From contig DAOSSA010000022.1 in the NCBI GenBank assembly GCA_035376985.1, positions 1 to 39,710 on the forward strand: a stretch of 39,710 nucleotides of DNA. Reading direction: 5' to 3'. Position 1 is the first letter of the stretch, and every line of letters begins with the position of its first letter. A program made the position numbers and the translations under genes. Shown one piece after another: positions 17,154 through 25,223 of the stretch. A model generated the notes under the pieces. The model worked only from the letters and a program-made list of their open reading frames with translations. It was not told the DNA's origin and made no database searches. Source of the DNA: Brevifilum sp029548365 (lineage in GTDB: Bacteria > Chloroflexota > Anaerolineae > Anaerolineales > Anaerolineaceae).

Positions 17154-17876
17154 ATGTCAAACGTTGAAAAGCATAAAAGAGAAAATAAAATTTTGCTGGG
17201 GTTTCTCGAGCGCCCCGCCCTGCGCTGGCTGGCAGCGCATATGCCCTCCTGGGTAACCCCCGATATCCTCACCTGGATTGGGGTCGGCGCGTCTGTGATG
17301 ATTTTCGTTAGTTACGTCCTCACCAACATCAGCCCCAACTACCTGTGGTTAGCCAACCTGGGCTTCCTCCTCAACTGGTTTGGCGACAGCCTGGACGGCA
17401 CCCTGGCGCGCTACCGGAAAATTGAGCGCCCGCGCTATGGCTTCCTGCTCGATCACTGGGTCGATGCCATCAGCATCCTGCTAATTTTCCTCGGGCTGGG
17501 CCTCTCACCCTATGTTGACCTGCAGGTTGCCAGCCTGGCTGTGATCAGCTATTTGCTGGTTTCAATCATGGTCTACCTGATCACCTATGTAACCGGCATT
17601 TTCACGATTACCAACGCGTATATCGGCCCAACTGAATTTCGCGTGCTGGCAATCATCCTCAATATCATCATCTTCCTCAGCGGCGAAGTCACCTTCAATC
17701 TGCCATGGTTGGGCGAGACGAGTTTATTCACCCTGGTGACCGGTGCCGTGGCTTTGATTTTGTTCCTGTACTTCATGATCAACACAGCCATCCAGGCACG
17801 AAAATTGAAGCTTTTAGATGAAAAGCGTCTTGAGCGCAGGCTGGCCAAAGAGCGCGAAAACCAGGATATCAACTGA
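17154..17876 (+). CDS. CDP-alcohol phosphatidyltransferase
   Basis: 240 residues with about six membrane helices. The complete family motif is present: Asp78, Asp81-Gly82, Ala85-Arg86, Gly96, Asp100 and Asp104 (DSLDGTLARYRKIERPRYG and following LLDHWVD). The enzyme condenses a CDP-activated lipid or alcohol with a second alcohol, making phospholipids such as phosphatidylglycerol phosphate or phosphatidylinositol phosphate; the sequence alone does not tell which. AGGG five bases before the ATG supports the start. It is in one operon with the acyltransferase. The C-terminus is highly charged (LDEKRLERRLAKE), likely cytoplasmic. Confidence 0.93.
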   Translation: MSNVEKHKRENKILLGFLERPALRWLAAHMPSWVTPDILTWIGVGASVMIFVSYVLTNISPNYLWLANLGFLLNWFGDSLDGTLARYRKIERPRYGFLLDHWVDAISILLIFLGLGLSPYVDLQVASLAVISYLLVSIMVYLITYVTGIFTITNAYIGPTEFRVLAIILNIIIFLSGEVTFNLPWLGETSLFTLVTGAVALILFLYFMINTAIQARKLKLLDEKRLERRLAKERENQDIN

Positions 17877-17973
17877 TCCCATTACGGGGTTCCATTCACC
17901 GGCCAGACTCAACCGAATGCAGATGTCTCTGCATCTACCGTTGTGCCAGGCTTGAAAGATAACATTTTGCTTT

Positions 17974-19215
17974 ATGATCAAGATCCTCCATTTTGCGGAT
18001 GCCCACATCGACATGGCCAACTTTGGAAGGCATGACCCTGAATCGGGGCTTCCCCTGCGGGTGATGGATTTTTTACAATCCCTGGATGAAATTATCCAAT
18101 CAGCCATCACTGAAAAAGTTGACCTGGTCATTTTCGCAGGTGACACCTATAAAGACCGTTCGCCAGCACCAACCTTCCAGCGTAAATGGGGAAAGCGCAT
18201 TATGCGGCTTTCACGGGCGGGTATTCTGACGCTTTTATTAACCGGGAATCATGATATTTCTCCGGCGACGGGCCGTGCTCACGCCATCCAGGAGTTTGAT
18301 ACCCTGGAAGTGCCTCACGTGCATGTGGTTCATCAACCCCGATTTCTCACACCGTCTGACCTGGAAGGCCTGCCCGTTCAGATCATCGCATTGCCCTGGA
18401 TCTCCCGCTCGGGGATGATGTCCAGCCTGGATCCCGGCAGTGTAGAACCCGGTCAGATCTATGCTGCGTTTAATGCCTACCTGGCTGAATTAATTGATAA
18501 CTGGCTGGATGCAGCAGATCCTGACCTGCCAACCATCCTGACTGCGCATGCCTCGGTTGAAGGCGCCCTGTATGGCGCTGAGCGCACGGTGATGCTGGGC
18601 AAGGACCTGGTACTGCCACATGCGCTGGTGAAAAACCCAAGGTTTGATTATGTCGCCCTCGGACATATCCATAAAGCACAAAATCTGAACAAAGACGCTC
18701 ACCCGCCGGTGATCTATCCGGGCTCCATCGAACGGGTGGATTTTGGCGAAGTTGCCGACCGGAAATACTATGTCCTGGCGGAGGTCAGCAAACAGAACAC
18801 CAGGGTCACCTGGCAGGAACTGAAAAACATCCGCCCCTTTATCGACATCCATGTTCGACCCGAATCGGACCAGGCGATCAACCAGGCTCTTCAGAGTCAC
18901 CTTCCACCGCCAGAAGAGCTGCAGGATGCGATTGTGCGCATGGTGATCGAATACCCGCGTGCATGGGAACCCCTGATTGACGACAATCAATTACGGGAGT
19001 TAACAGCAGGCGCTTTTGAATTTCACCTCGTAAAACGCCCCCGCTTTGAGACCCGGGTTCGCCTGCCAGAAGGGCGCACAGCCAGCCAGCTCAGCGCCCT
19101 CGAGCTGCTGAACTTTTACTGGAAGGCAAGCTCCAGCAACCTGGATCAGGAAAGAGTGCAGACCTTGAACAACCTTGCCAGCTCAATCATCGATGAAGTC
19201 AACACAGAGGAGTAA
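17974..19215 (+). CDS. sbcD: SbcD/Mre11-type metallophosphoesterase (DNA repair exonuclease)
   Basis: 413 residues. The metal ligands of the calcineurin-like fold are in order: Asp9 and His11 (FADAHID), Gly56-Asp57 (FAGDTYKDR), Asn92-His93-Asp94 (LTGNHD), a His in ILTAHASVEGA and GHIH near 230. The C-terminal 150 residues match the capping and dimerisation part of SbcD/Mre11. With SbcC it would cut DNA hairpins and blocked ends. No sbcC follows; the next gene is convergent dnaK, and upstream is the phosphatidyltransferase, so it is an orphan here. The ATG at 17,974 has only a weak ribosome site. Confidence in the nuclease family is high, in partner use lower. Confidence 0.88.
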   Translation: MIKILHFADAHIDMANFGRHDPESGLPLRVMDFLQSLDEIIQSAITEKVDLVIFAGDTYKDRSPAPTFQRKWGKRIMRLSRAGILTLLLTGNHDISPATGRAHAIQEFDTLEVPHVHVVHQPRFLTPSDLEGLPVQIIALPWISRSGMMSSLDPGSVEPGQIYAAFNAYLAELIDNWLDAADPDLPTILTAHASVEGALYGAERTVMLGKDLVLPHALVKNPRFDYVALGHIHKAQNLNKDAHPPVIYPGSIERVDFGEVADRKYYVLAEVSKQNTRVTWQELKNIRPFIDIHVRPESDQAINQALQSHLPPPEELQDAIVRMVIEYPRAWEPLIDDNQLRELTAGAFEFHLVKRPRFETRVRLPEGRTASQLSALELLNFYWKASSSNLDQERVQTLNNLASSIIDEVNTEE

Positions 19216-19330
19216 GCCCTGCACCTGGTTGACCTCACGGGTTGTTGTCTTTTTTGGGCTTAATTAAAACATGAACCGCGATTCCGGTTAATAAATTCCA
19301 TATTTTTCAACACCCCCTCCCAATTTACAT

Positions 19331-19359
19331 TTGGATAATTTTCTTTTTTTTGTTATAAT
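19331..19359 (+). promoter_or_regulatory. Promoter of a putative small RNA
   Basis: TTGGAT (19,331-19,336), a 17-base spacer rich in T, and a perfect TATAAT (19,354-19,359). Transcription would start near 19,366, exactly at the first base of the long hairpin. No protein gene lies downstream on this strand. Confidence 0.6.
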
Positions 19360-19365
19360 GACTAT

Positions 19366-19650
19366 GAAGACAGCGCATGTAGGATGCCCCCCTCATCCTT
19401 GGCGCTGTCTTCACGGTTTAACTTGAATCTGCAACCATCGGAGGAGAAAAAGGGGTTAGACACCTGTCATTTCAACATTGGGAAAGATCACGGTCACGGT
19501 GCTGCCTTCGCCAGAGACTCACAGCAAGTATGTAAATCCAAATTATGAGGTTTTCTTCCCACAGGATTCTGTAAATCGGATTGATCTCACTTTCATAAAT
19601 CCACATCGTTTAATTTTAAAAGGCTGCCCCATCTGGAGCAGCCTTTCTCG
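19366..19650 (+). ncRNA. Candidate structured small RNA or untranslated transcript
   Basis: The stretch begins with a two-part hairpin: outer arms GAAGACAGCGC (19,366-19,376) and GCGCTGTCTTC (19,402-19,412), inner arms AGGATG and CATCCT closing a C-rich loop. After it come GGAGGAG (19,440-19,446), some 170 unpaired-looking bases, and a second hairpin at 19,618-19,646 that could end the transcript. I do not recognise it as 6S, SRP, tmRNA, RNase P RNA or a known riboswitch. A short reading frame from TTG 19,478 is open but runs through the second hairpin and has no ribosome site at the right distance. Alternative: a leader for a very small peptide. Confidence 0.4.
19618..19646 (-). terminator. 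Hairpin terminator of dnaK, possibly bidirectional
   Basis: Arms AAAGGCTGC and GCAGCCTTT enclose a short loop. Read on the minus strand the stem extends to 12 pairs with one G-U pair and an AGAT loop, followed by TTTTAAAATT. On the plus strand the same extension has a C-A mismatch, so the minus-strand RNA fits better. It lies 49 bases past the dnaK stop. Confidence 0.6.
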
Positions 19651-19694
19651 TATTTGGTTTATCAGCGCCTTATCGACTGAGCCAACCCACCTTT

Positions 19695-21590
19695 TTAGGC
19701 TTCTCTGAATTCGCCTTCGACGACGTCTTCGTCGTTCGGGTGGGTGCTATGCTCAGGCGATTGAGGTGGCGCAGCGCCAGCATCCGCGTGCTGGTAGGCT
19801 GCTTCTCCGATGGTCTGCAGATCGGTCTGCAAGGCATCGATCAAGCCCTGGATGCGGGCTTTATCCTCGCCCTGGATGGCTTCGCGCAGGTCGTTGACTT
19901 TGCTTTCCACGTTGGCGCGCTGCTCGGCGGTGACCTTCTCGCCCATATCTTTGAGCAGTTTTTCTGCCTGGTAAGCCAGTTGATCGCCTTGATTGCGCAC
20001 TTCGATCAGGGCTTTACGCTGCTCGTCTTCCGTGCGGTGTTTGGCAGCATCGGAAACCATCTTATCGATATCGGTTTTATCCAGGTTGGTCGATGCGGTG
20101 ATGGTGATCTTTTGTTCCTTGCCGCTGGCTTTGTCCCTGGCGGCGACGTTCAGGATGCCGTTGGCGTCGATATCAAAGGTGACCTCAATCTGCGGGATAC
20201 CGCGTGGCGCCGGCGGGATGCCGTCCAGGCGGAAGCGCCCCAGGCTCATATTATCGCCGGCCATCGGGCGCTCGCCCTGCAGGACATGGATATCAACTGA
20301 TGTCTGGCTGTCCTCAGCGGTAGAGAACACCTCGGTCTTTTTGACCGGAATAGTGGTATTGCGCTCGATTAGGGTGGTCATCACTCTGCCGAGGGTTTCC
20401 ACGCCCAGGGAGAGGGGGGTCACATCCAACAGGAGGACGTCTTTCACATCGCCAGCCAAAACACCGCCCTGGATGGCTGCGCCCATCGACACCACTTCAT
20501 CGGGGTTGACGCCCTTGTTGGGCTCTTTCCCGCCGGTCAGATCACGCACCAGGTCCTGGATCATCGGCATGCGGGTTGCGCCGCCTACGAGGACGACTTC
20601 GTCGATCTGCCCAACCTTGAGGTTGGCGTCTTTGATAGCGGCGTTGAAGGGTCCCTTCGCGCGCTCAACCAGGTGGGCTGTCATTTGTTCAAGTTTAGCC
20701 CGGTTTAATTTCAACAGGAGATGTTTCGGTCCGGAAGCATCAGCGGTCACATAGGGCAAATTGATTTCCGTTTCCATTACAGAGCTTAATTCAATTTTCG
20801 CCTTTTCGGCTGCCTCGCGCAAACGTTGCAATGCCTGGCGGTCTTCGCGCAGATCAATGCCCTGTTCGCGTTTAAATTCATCCGCTGCCCAGTTCACCAC
20901 GACTTCATCCCAGTCATCGCCGCCCAGGTGTGTATCGCCGTTGGTGGCTTTGACTTCAATCACGCCTTCGCCGACTTCAAGCAGCGATACGTCAAAGGTG
21001 CCGCCGCCCAGGTCAAAGACGAGGATGATCTCACTTTCTTTTTTGTCCAGCCCGTAGGTCAGGGCTGAGGCGGTGGGTTCGTTGATGATACGCATCACTT
21101 CTAAACCGGCAATCTTACCGGCGTCCTTGGTGGCCTGGCGCTGGCTGTCGTTGAAGTACGCCGGAACGGTGATCACCGCCCTGGTCACGGGTTGACCTAA
21201 ATAGGCTTCCGCGTCCGTCTTCAGTTTGGCAAGGATCATTGCCGAGATTTCCTGCGGCGTATAGGTCTTGTCGGTGATCGGGATATTCACGCGCGCATCG
21301 CCCGTGGGTCCGCTGACCACCTTGAAGGGCACCATTTCACGTTCGGATTGAACCTCATCGTAACGGCGACCCATAAAGCGTTTGATCGATGATATCGTAT
21401 TTTCCGGGTTTACAACCGCCTGACGTTTGGCGGGGATGCCAACCAGGCGCTCGCCTTGTTTATTAAAGGCAACCACTGAAGGAAGCAGCCGTGAACCTTC
21501 TGCGGTGGAAATGACGGTTGCTGTGCCGCCTTCAACCACAGAAACAACGCTGTTGGTTGTCCCCAGGTCAATTCCAATAATTTTTGACAT
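19695..21590 (-). CDS. dnaK: Molecular chaperone DnaK (Hsp70)
   Basis: 631 residues, normal length. The ATPase domain (about 1-380) shows IGIDLGTTNSVVSV, VPAYFNDSQRQATKDAG, IINEPTASALTYG, LVFDLGGGTFDVSLL and LVGGATRMPMIQ. The substrate domain (about 390-500) begins with LLLDVTPLSLGVETLG, and a helical lid ends in an acidic tail (DEDVVEGEF). It folds and protects client proteins with DnaJ and GrpE, neither of which is adjacent. AGGAGG seven bases before the ATG is strong. No CIRCE or HAIR repeat is visible upstream, so heat regulation through HrcA or HspR is not supported. It stands alone between convergent neighbours. Confidence 0.98.
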   Translation of the reverse strand: MSKIIGIDLGTTNSVVSVVEGGTATVISTAEGSRLLPSVVAFNKQGERLVGIPAKRQAVVNPENTISSIKRFMGRRYDEVQSEREMVPFKVVSGPTGDARVNIPITDKTYTPQEISAMILAKLKTDAEAYLGQPVTRAVITVPAYFNDSQRQATKDAGKIAGLEVMRIINEPTASALTYGLDKKESEIILVFDLGGGTFDVSLLEVGEGVIEVKATNGDTHLGGDDWDEVVVNWAADEFKREQGIDLREDRQALQRLREAAEKAKIELSSVMETEINLPYVTADASGPKHLLLKLNRAKLEQMTAHLVERAKGPFNAAIKDANLKVGQIDEVVLVGGATRMPMIQDLVRDLTGGKEPNKGVNPDEVVSMGAAIQGGVLAGDVKDVLLLDVTPLSLGVETLGRVMTTLIERNTTIPVKKTEVFSTAEDSQTSVDIHVLQGERPMAGDNMSLGRFRLDGIPPAPRGIPQIEVTFDIDANGILNVAARDKASGKEQKITITASTNLDKTDIDKMVSDAAKHRTEDEQRKALIEVRNQGDQLAYQAEKLLKDMGEKVTAEQRANVESKVNDLREAIQGEDKARIQGLIDALQTDLQTIGEAAYQHADAGAAPPQSPEHSTHPNDEDVVEGEFREA

Positions 21591-21667
21591 AATCCGTCCT
21601 CCTCATCATAATTTCTTTTTCTTTACCCCTATGAAGATACTGAATCAGTCATAGAAGATCGTTAACA

Positions 21668-21713
21668 AATTATTGGATAATTATTAGCGTCTTGCGGGGG
21701 GTCAATCGCGGTT
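21668..21713 (-). promoter_or_regulatory. Possible dnaK promoter with overlapping palindrome
   Basis: On the minus strand TTGACC (21,713-21,708 region) lies about 17 bases ahead of a TAATTA-like -10 box, which falls in the palindrome AATTAT-TGG-ATAATT (21,668-21,682). The -10 box is poor, so this is a weak call. Confidence 0.3.
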
Positions 21714-21836
21714 CTTTTGATCAAGCTTTTTCCTGGCATGGCGGGTGCGAAGGATCAACGTGAAGGTATAAATCGCCAGGATGCCGAGGATGACGGAAAA
21801 ACCAAGGATCATTTCGGTGAGGGTGTTGGCGGGCAT
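21702..21836 (-). CDS. ccmD: CcmD-like small membrane protein
   Basis: 44 residues: MPANTLTEM, one hydrophobic helix (about 10-29), then a basic tail RTRHARKKLDQKNRD. This is the size and layout of CcmD, the small membrane protein that helps release haem-loaded CcmE from the CcmABC complex. It begins one base after the ccmC stop with GGGAGG about eight bases upstream. The primary sequence of CcmD is weakly conserved, so the call rests on size, topology and position. Confidence 0.7.
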   Translation of the reverse strand: MPANTLTEMILGFSVILGILAIYTFTLILRTRHARKKLDQKNRD

Positions 21837-21837
21837 C

Positions 21838-22521
21838 TTATTCTACCTCCCGGGTCATTTCAAACTCGAATTGCGCCAAACGCACACGGCGCCAGACCAG
21901 GTCGACCAGCAAAACCGTGAAAACCAGCAGACTGATCAGCAGGGTGTTTAACATGCGGGGTGACATACTGAAGGCCCCACCTGCCCCGTCAGCAGGCGCG
22001 ATCACCACCGGGTGGATGGTGCGGAATAGCCGAATGGAGAAAAAGGTCAGCGGGACAGTTAACGCTGCCAGTATGGCGAAAACAGCCCCCAGGCGCGCCT
22101 GGGCTTCCGGCGTGCTCACCCCGGCGCGCAGGATAAAATACGCCAGGTAAATCAGCGTCATGATCGCGGTTGTGGTCAATCGCGGGTCCCACACCCACCA
22201 GGTGTTCCAGATCGGGCGCGCCCAGATCATCCCGCTGAAGATGGTAATGATGGAGAACACCAGGCCAACTTCAATGGCTGCGGACGAAAGCCAATCCCAG
22301 CGGATGCGGCGCGTCAGCAGGTAACCGGCGCCGCCCACTGCCCCGAGGATAAAGCATACCATCCCGGCCCAGGCGGCGGAGATGTGAAAGTAAAACACCT
22401 TTTGTACCGGGCCCATCACAACTTCAACCGGCGTATAAACGATGATGATCAGCATCGCGACGGGCACCAGGGTCAGCGAGAGAAGATCCAGGACCACCAG
22501 GGCGGCAGGTTTCTTTAGCAT
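21838..22521 (-). CDS. ccmC: Haem exporter/cytochrome c maturation protein CcmC
   Basis: 227 residues, six hydrophobic helices. The Trp-rich haem-handling motif WNTWWVWDPRLTT is near residue 112, and His residues flank it (YFHISAAWAGM near 44 and RTIHPVV near 168), as in CcmC. The protein delivers haem to CcmE on the outer face of the membrane. The start at 22,521 is chosen because GGAGG is six bases upstream and it follows the ccmB stop directly. A longer frame to 22,545 lies inside ccmB. Part of ccmABCD; ccmE, ccmF and ccmH are not in the window. Confidence 0.95.
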   Translation of the reverse strand: MLKKPAALVVLDLLSLTLVPVAMLIIIVYTPVEVVMGPVQKVFYFHISAAWAGMVCFILGAVGGAGYLLTRRIRWDWLSSAAIEVGLVFSIITIFSGMIWARPIWNTWWVWDPRLTTTAIMTLIYLAYFILRAGVSTPEAQARLGAVFAILAALTVPLTFFSIRLFRTIHPVVIAPADGAGGAFSMSPRMLNTLLISLLVFTVLLVDLVWRRVRLAQFEFEMTREVE

Positions 22522-22522
22522 C

Positions 22523-23206
22523 TCATTCCTCCAGGATGGTTTCAAAAAACAACAAGCCGGCAGCGTTGAAGATCAGTGTCCCTGCCAGCAGCAGGTAGAT
22601 CCAGCTCGACATCTCGGCCAGCGGTTGTTCGGCGAGCACCCCGCGGCTGGCTTCCACAGCAGCGATCAGGATCGGCAGCGCCAGCGGATAGAGCAGCACG
22701 GGCAGCAGCACGTCACGGGTGCGCGCCTGGATGCTGAGCGCAGACAGCAGAGTCCCCAGACTGGTGTAGGCGGCTAATCCTAAAAGCATGACCAGCAACA
22801 AAGGGGCACGTATTAAATTCTGCCCATAGAACAGGCTGAACACCGGCAGCAGCAGCAATCCCACCAGGGTTGTGAAGCAGAAGTTTCCCAGGGTCTTGCC
22901 GAAAAAGATGGCTGAGCGATCGACCGGCGCCAGCAATAAACCGTCCAAGGCATTGTTTTCACGCTCCAGGCTGATGCTGCGATTTAACCCCAGTGTGGAG
23001 GCAAAAGCCAGGGAGACCCACAACAGCCCGGAGGTCAGCCCAGCCTGCACATCCGGTGCGAGTTGCAGGGCGAAGTTGAACAGGAACACGATCATCAGCG
23101 CAAACATTAACATGACGGGGAGACCCTGGCGGCCGCGCCACTCAACCCGGATATCCTTACGCAAAATCTGCCACACCACGCCCAGGTAAGCGCCGATCGC
23201 CTTCAT
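22523..23206 (-). CDS. ccmB: Haem exporter permease subunit CcmB
   Basis: 227 residues, about six membrane helices. WQILRKDIRVEWRGRQGL at the N-terminus, LWVSLAFASTLGLNRSISLE and ENNALDGLLLAPVDRSAIFF are strong CcmB blocks. It is the membrane partner of CcmA in the System I complex that releases haem-bound CcmE. Its ATG overlaps the ccmA stop as ATGA, so the start at 23,206 is preferred over the 56-residue extension, which is only the antisense-like continuation of the frame through ccmA. Confidence 0.95.
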   Translation of the reverse strand: MKAIGAYLGVVWQILRKDIRVEWRGRQGLPVMLMFALMIVFLFNFALQLAPDVQAGLTSGLLWVSLAFASTLGLNRSISLERENNALDGLLLAPVDRSAIFFGKTLGNFCFTTLVGLLLLPVFSLFYGQNLIRAPLLLVMLLGLAAYTSLGTLLSALSIQARTRDVLLPVLLYPLALPILIAAVEASRGVLAEQPLAEMSSWIYLLLAGTLIFNAAGLLFFETILEE

Positions 23207-23928
23207 GTCACCTCCCTCAGGTAGTTGTTCAGTTCGGGCGATCCAGCCAGCGCGGAAACGGGGATATGCGCGTCGATGCGTCCATCTTTGAGCCAGGCCA
23301 CATGCGAGGCGAGCGATAGCAGGCGTTGAGGTCGGTGGGCTGCCAGCAGGATAATGCGCTCCGGGCGATGCCAATTTTGCAGGGATCTATCGAGAAAGCC
23401 GGCGGCTTCCTGGTCCAGGCTGGTGTAGGGTTCGTCAAACAGCAGGATGGAAGGCTGGTGCAATGTGGCACGGGCCAGCGACAGGCGCTGCAGCAAGCCG
23501 CGAGACAGGGCGCGCACAGGTTGATGCTGCTGCGCGGCTAAACCAAGCGCCTGCAGCGCCTGTGAGATTCTTTCCTCGCTATTTTCCAGCTGGTAAAGAC
23601 GTGCACTGTGAAGCAGGTTTTCATACGCACTCAAGTCCTGGTAAACCATGGGCTGATGGCCAACATACCCGATTTCCCTGCGCACCAGAGGATTGCTCAG
23701 TGCATCTGCACCGCACAGGGTCGCTGCGCCCTGACTGGGGCGCACCAGCCCTGCCAGAATGCGCAAGAGGGTGGTTTTACCGGCGCCATTGTCGCCCACC
23801 AGCAGGCAAAAATCACCGCTATTAATGGTCAGAGATAATTGATTTAACACAGGATGGCGATGATAGCGTTTTACCAGGCTATGGACATCAATCCGAGGCA
23901 GCTCCGGCGGTAAAGTTATTGTTGCCAT
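23203..23928 (-). CDS. ccmA: Haem exporter ATPase CcmA
   Basis: 241 residues. Walker A is GDNGAGKTT (45-53), signature LSRGLLQ (141-147, with Arg-Gly in place of Gly-Gly), Walker B ILLFDEP (161-167), D-loop SLD and switch His in AAHRP. It drives release of holo-CcmE from CcmC. The order ccmA-B-C-D with four-base or shorter junctions is the classic operon. A zinc-ribbon protein gene lies 41 bases upstream on the same strand and may be co-transcribed. Confidence 0.93.
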   Translation of the reverse strand: MATITLPPELPRIDVHSLVKRYHRHPVLNQLSLTINSGDFCLLVGDNGAGKTTLLRILAGLVRPSQGAATLCGADALSNPLVRREIGYVGHQPMVYQDLSAYENLLHSARLYQLENSEERISQALQALGLAAQQHQPVRALSRGLLQRLSLARATLHQPSILLFDEPYTSLDQEAAGFLDRSLQNWHRPERIILLAAHRPQRLLSLASHVAWLKDGRIDAHIPVSALAGSPELNNYLREVT

Positions 23929-23969
23929 GATGGTTCAATTATATTGCAAGGCTTGGGATGTGGGTACCG

Positions 23970-24500
23970 TTACAGGGCGTGCCCACAGTATACACAAAAT
24001 TTATCGCCAGGTTTTACCTGTGCACCGCAATACGGGCAATATGGATTGCCATCCGCGGCAAATGCTTTTGGGAAAAAGCCTGGCGCCACTGATTGGGGAG
24101 CTGAATTCTGTAATTCAGATGAATCGTCAGCAACAGAGCTCACCCGATAGGAGGTCGCTTGCTTTTCCTTGATCATTCGAACTTCGTGTTCCTCTGCGCA
24201 GGTGGCATGGTAAGCATCTTGGGCTTTATTCAACTCAACCTCATGCAGGACACCCTGGTATTTGTGATTGCTTACAAGCCCAGGTTCGGGTTTTAAAGGT
24301 TCAATTGCATCAATGGTGGCGGCATCGTCAGGGGATGAAATCAGGTCAATTTCCAGAAGAGGTCTTTGATCATTGGATTCATGCTCTGCTTTGGGATTTG
24401 AGGTTTCATTATCGTTTTCAGCCCTGAAGAAAGGTTTAAATAAAAAGAAAACGATACCGATCGCAATAATCAGAAAAAGGATGATCAGAGTTAAATCCAT
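23970..24500 (-). CDS. Membrane-anchored zinc-ribbon protein of unknown function
   Basis: 176 residues. Residues about 3-24 form one membrane helix (LTLIILFLIIAIGIVFFLF), followed by an acidic, low-complexity linker, a short helical part around HEVELNKAQDAYHA and a C-terminal zinc ribbon with two CxxC pairs (CPYCG and CVYCG). The topology suggests the ribbon is cytoplasmic or surface-exposed depending on orientation. It lies just ahead of ccmA, so a role in cytochrome c maturation is possible, but its sequence is not CcmH or CcmI. The haem-binding CXXCH motif is absent. Confidence 0.75.
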   Translation of the reverse strand: MDLTLIILFLIIAIGIVFFLFKPFFRAENDNETSNPKAEHESNDQRPLLEIDLISSPDDAATIDAIEPLKPEPGLVSNHKYQGVLHEVELNKAQDAYHATCAEEHEVRMIKEKQATSYRVSSVADDSSELQNSAPQSVAPGFFPKAFAADGNPYCPYCGAQVKPGDKFCVYCGHAL

Positions 24501-24705
24501 AATTGCTTAACCCAGTTGATACTCAGAAAAAAATACACTTAATATAATATTAATTCATAAATCACTTTTTGTACAGGGTTATAATGAATTGAATTAAGAA
24601 ACTCAGAGAAATCGTGCTGAAAGCTGTGCGCAAAAACACAATTTTAAAGACCACCCCGGCTATTGAGCGGGCTGACAGCACTGAAGCAGATGGCAGTGAA
24701 TAAAT

Positions 24706-25143
24706 TTAACTCGTTAAGGCTTCTTCGCGCGCAATTAAATGGGCTAAGGAGACGCTCCTCAGATTTTCAACCAATTCATTCTGCGTTTCGCACCACACTT
24801 CGTGAAGGGGGCAGTTGCTCCCAAATGAGCACAAGAAAGGGTCCTTCGTGCACTCACACAGTGTGATTGGGCCATCAATGGCTTCAACCACATCCAGCAG
24901 TGAGATGTTTTCTGGATCACGAGCCAGCATGACACCGCCGCTGGCTCCGCGTAAGGTGTTAACCAGGCGCGCAATCGATAGTTGAGAGATGATCTTCGCC
25001 AGGAAGGACGATGGAATCAGTTTTTCCTGGGCAATCTTGCTGGTGGTGGCTGGCTTCCAATTGGGCTCGTTTCTGGTTTGCTCGTGCCTGGCAAGGTACA
25101 GCATCGCTCTGAGGGCATAATCGGCCTGTCGGGTTATCTGCAT
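24706..25143 (-). CDS. Rrf2-family transcriptional regulator
   Basis: 145 residues from the ATG at 25,143, which gives the standard Rrf2 N-terminus MQITRQADYALRAMLYLA. The winged helix spans about 1-80 (SSFLAKIISQLSIARLV as recognition region, RGASGGVMLARDP as wing). Cys96, Cys98, Cys105, Cys111 and Cys118 lie in the usual iron-sulphur region; the 98-105-111 spacing is near that of IscR, NsrR and RirA but identical to none of them. It probably senses iron, oxygen or NO and controls nearby or distant genes. A frame extension to 25,182 adds 13 charged residues that are unlikely to be real. Confidence 0.9.
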   Translation of the reverse strand: MQITRQADYALRAMLYLARHEQTRNEPNWKPATTSKIAQEKLIPSSFLAKIISQLSIARLVNTLRGASGGVMLARDPENISLLDVVEAIDGPITLCECTKDPFLCSFGSNCPLHEVWCETQNELVENLRSVSLAHLIAREEALTS

Positions 25144-25223
25144 GGGATTGTTCTCTCTCTTTCTGTTTTCGTCCCGGTTCACGATAAATTGTATCTAATT
25201 TAGGGGGATTTGTAAAGGATGAA

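Noticed and set aside
19478..19708. Open frame of 76 codons in the sbcD-dnaK gap
   Set aside because: Starts at TTG with no ribosome site at a usable distance, runs through the terminator hairpin into the end of dnaK, and its sequence has no protein-like pattern.
19740..21068. Several long plus-strand frames across dnaK
   Set aside because: They are antisense to a clear DnaK and are a known side effect of its codon bias; no ribosome sites or domains.
21591..21720. CIRCE or HAIR heat-shock operator ahead of dnaK
   Set aside because: Neither inverted repeat is present; only a short AT palindrome is seen.
24501..24705. Possible terminator or small RNA between the zinc-ribbon and Rrf2 genes
   Set aside because: AT-rich with one TATAAT-like site on the plus strand, but no -35 box, no clean stem and no open frame.
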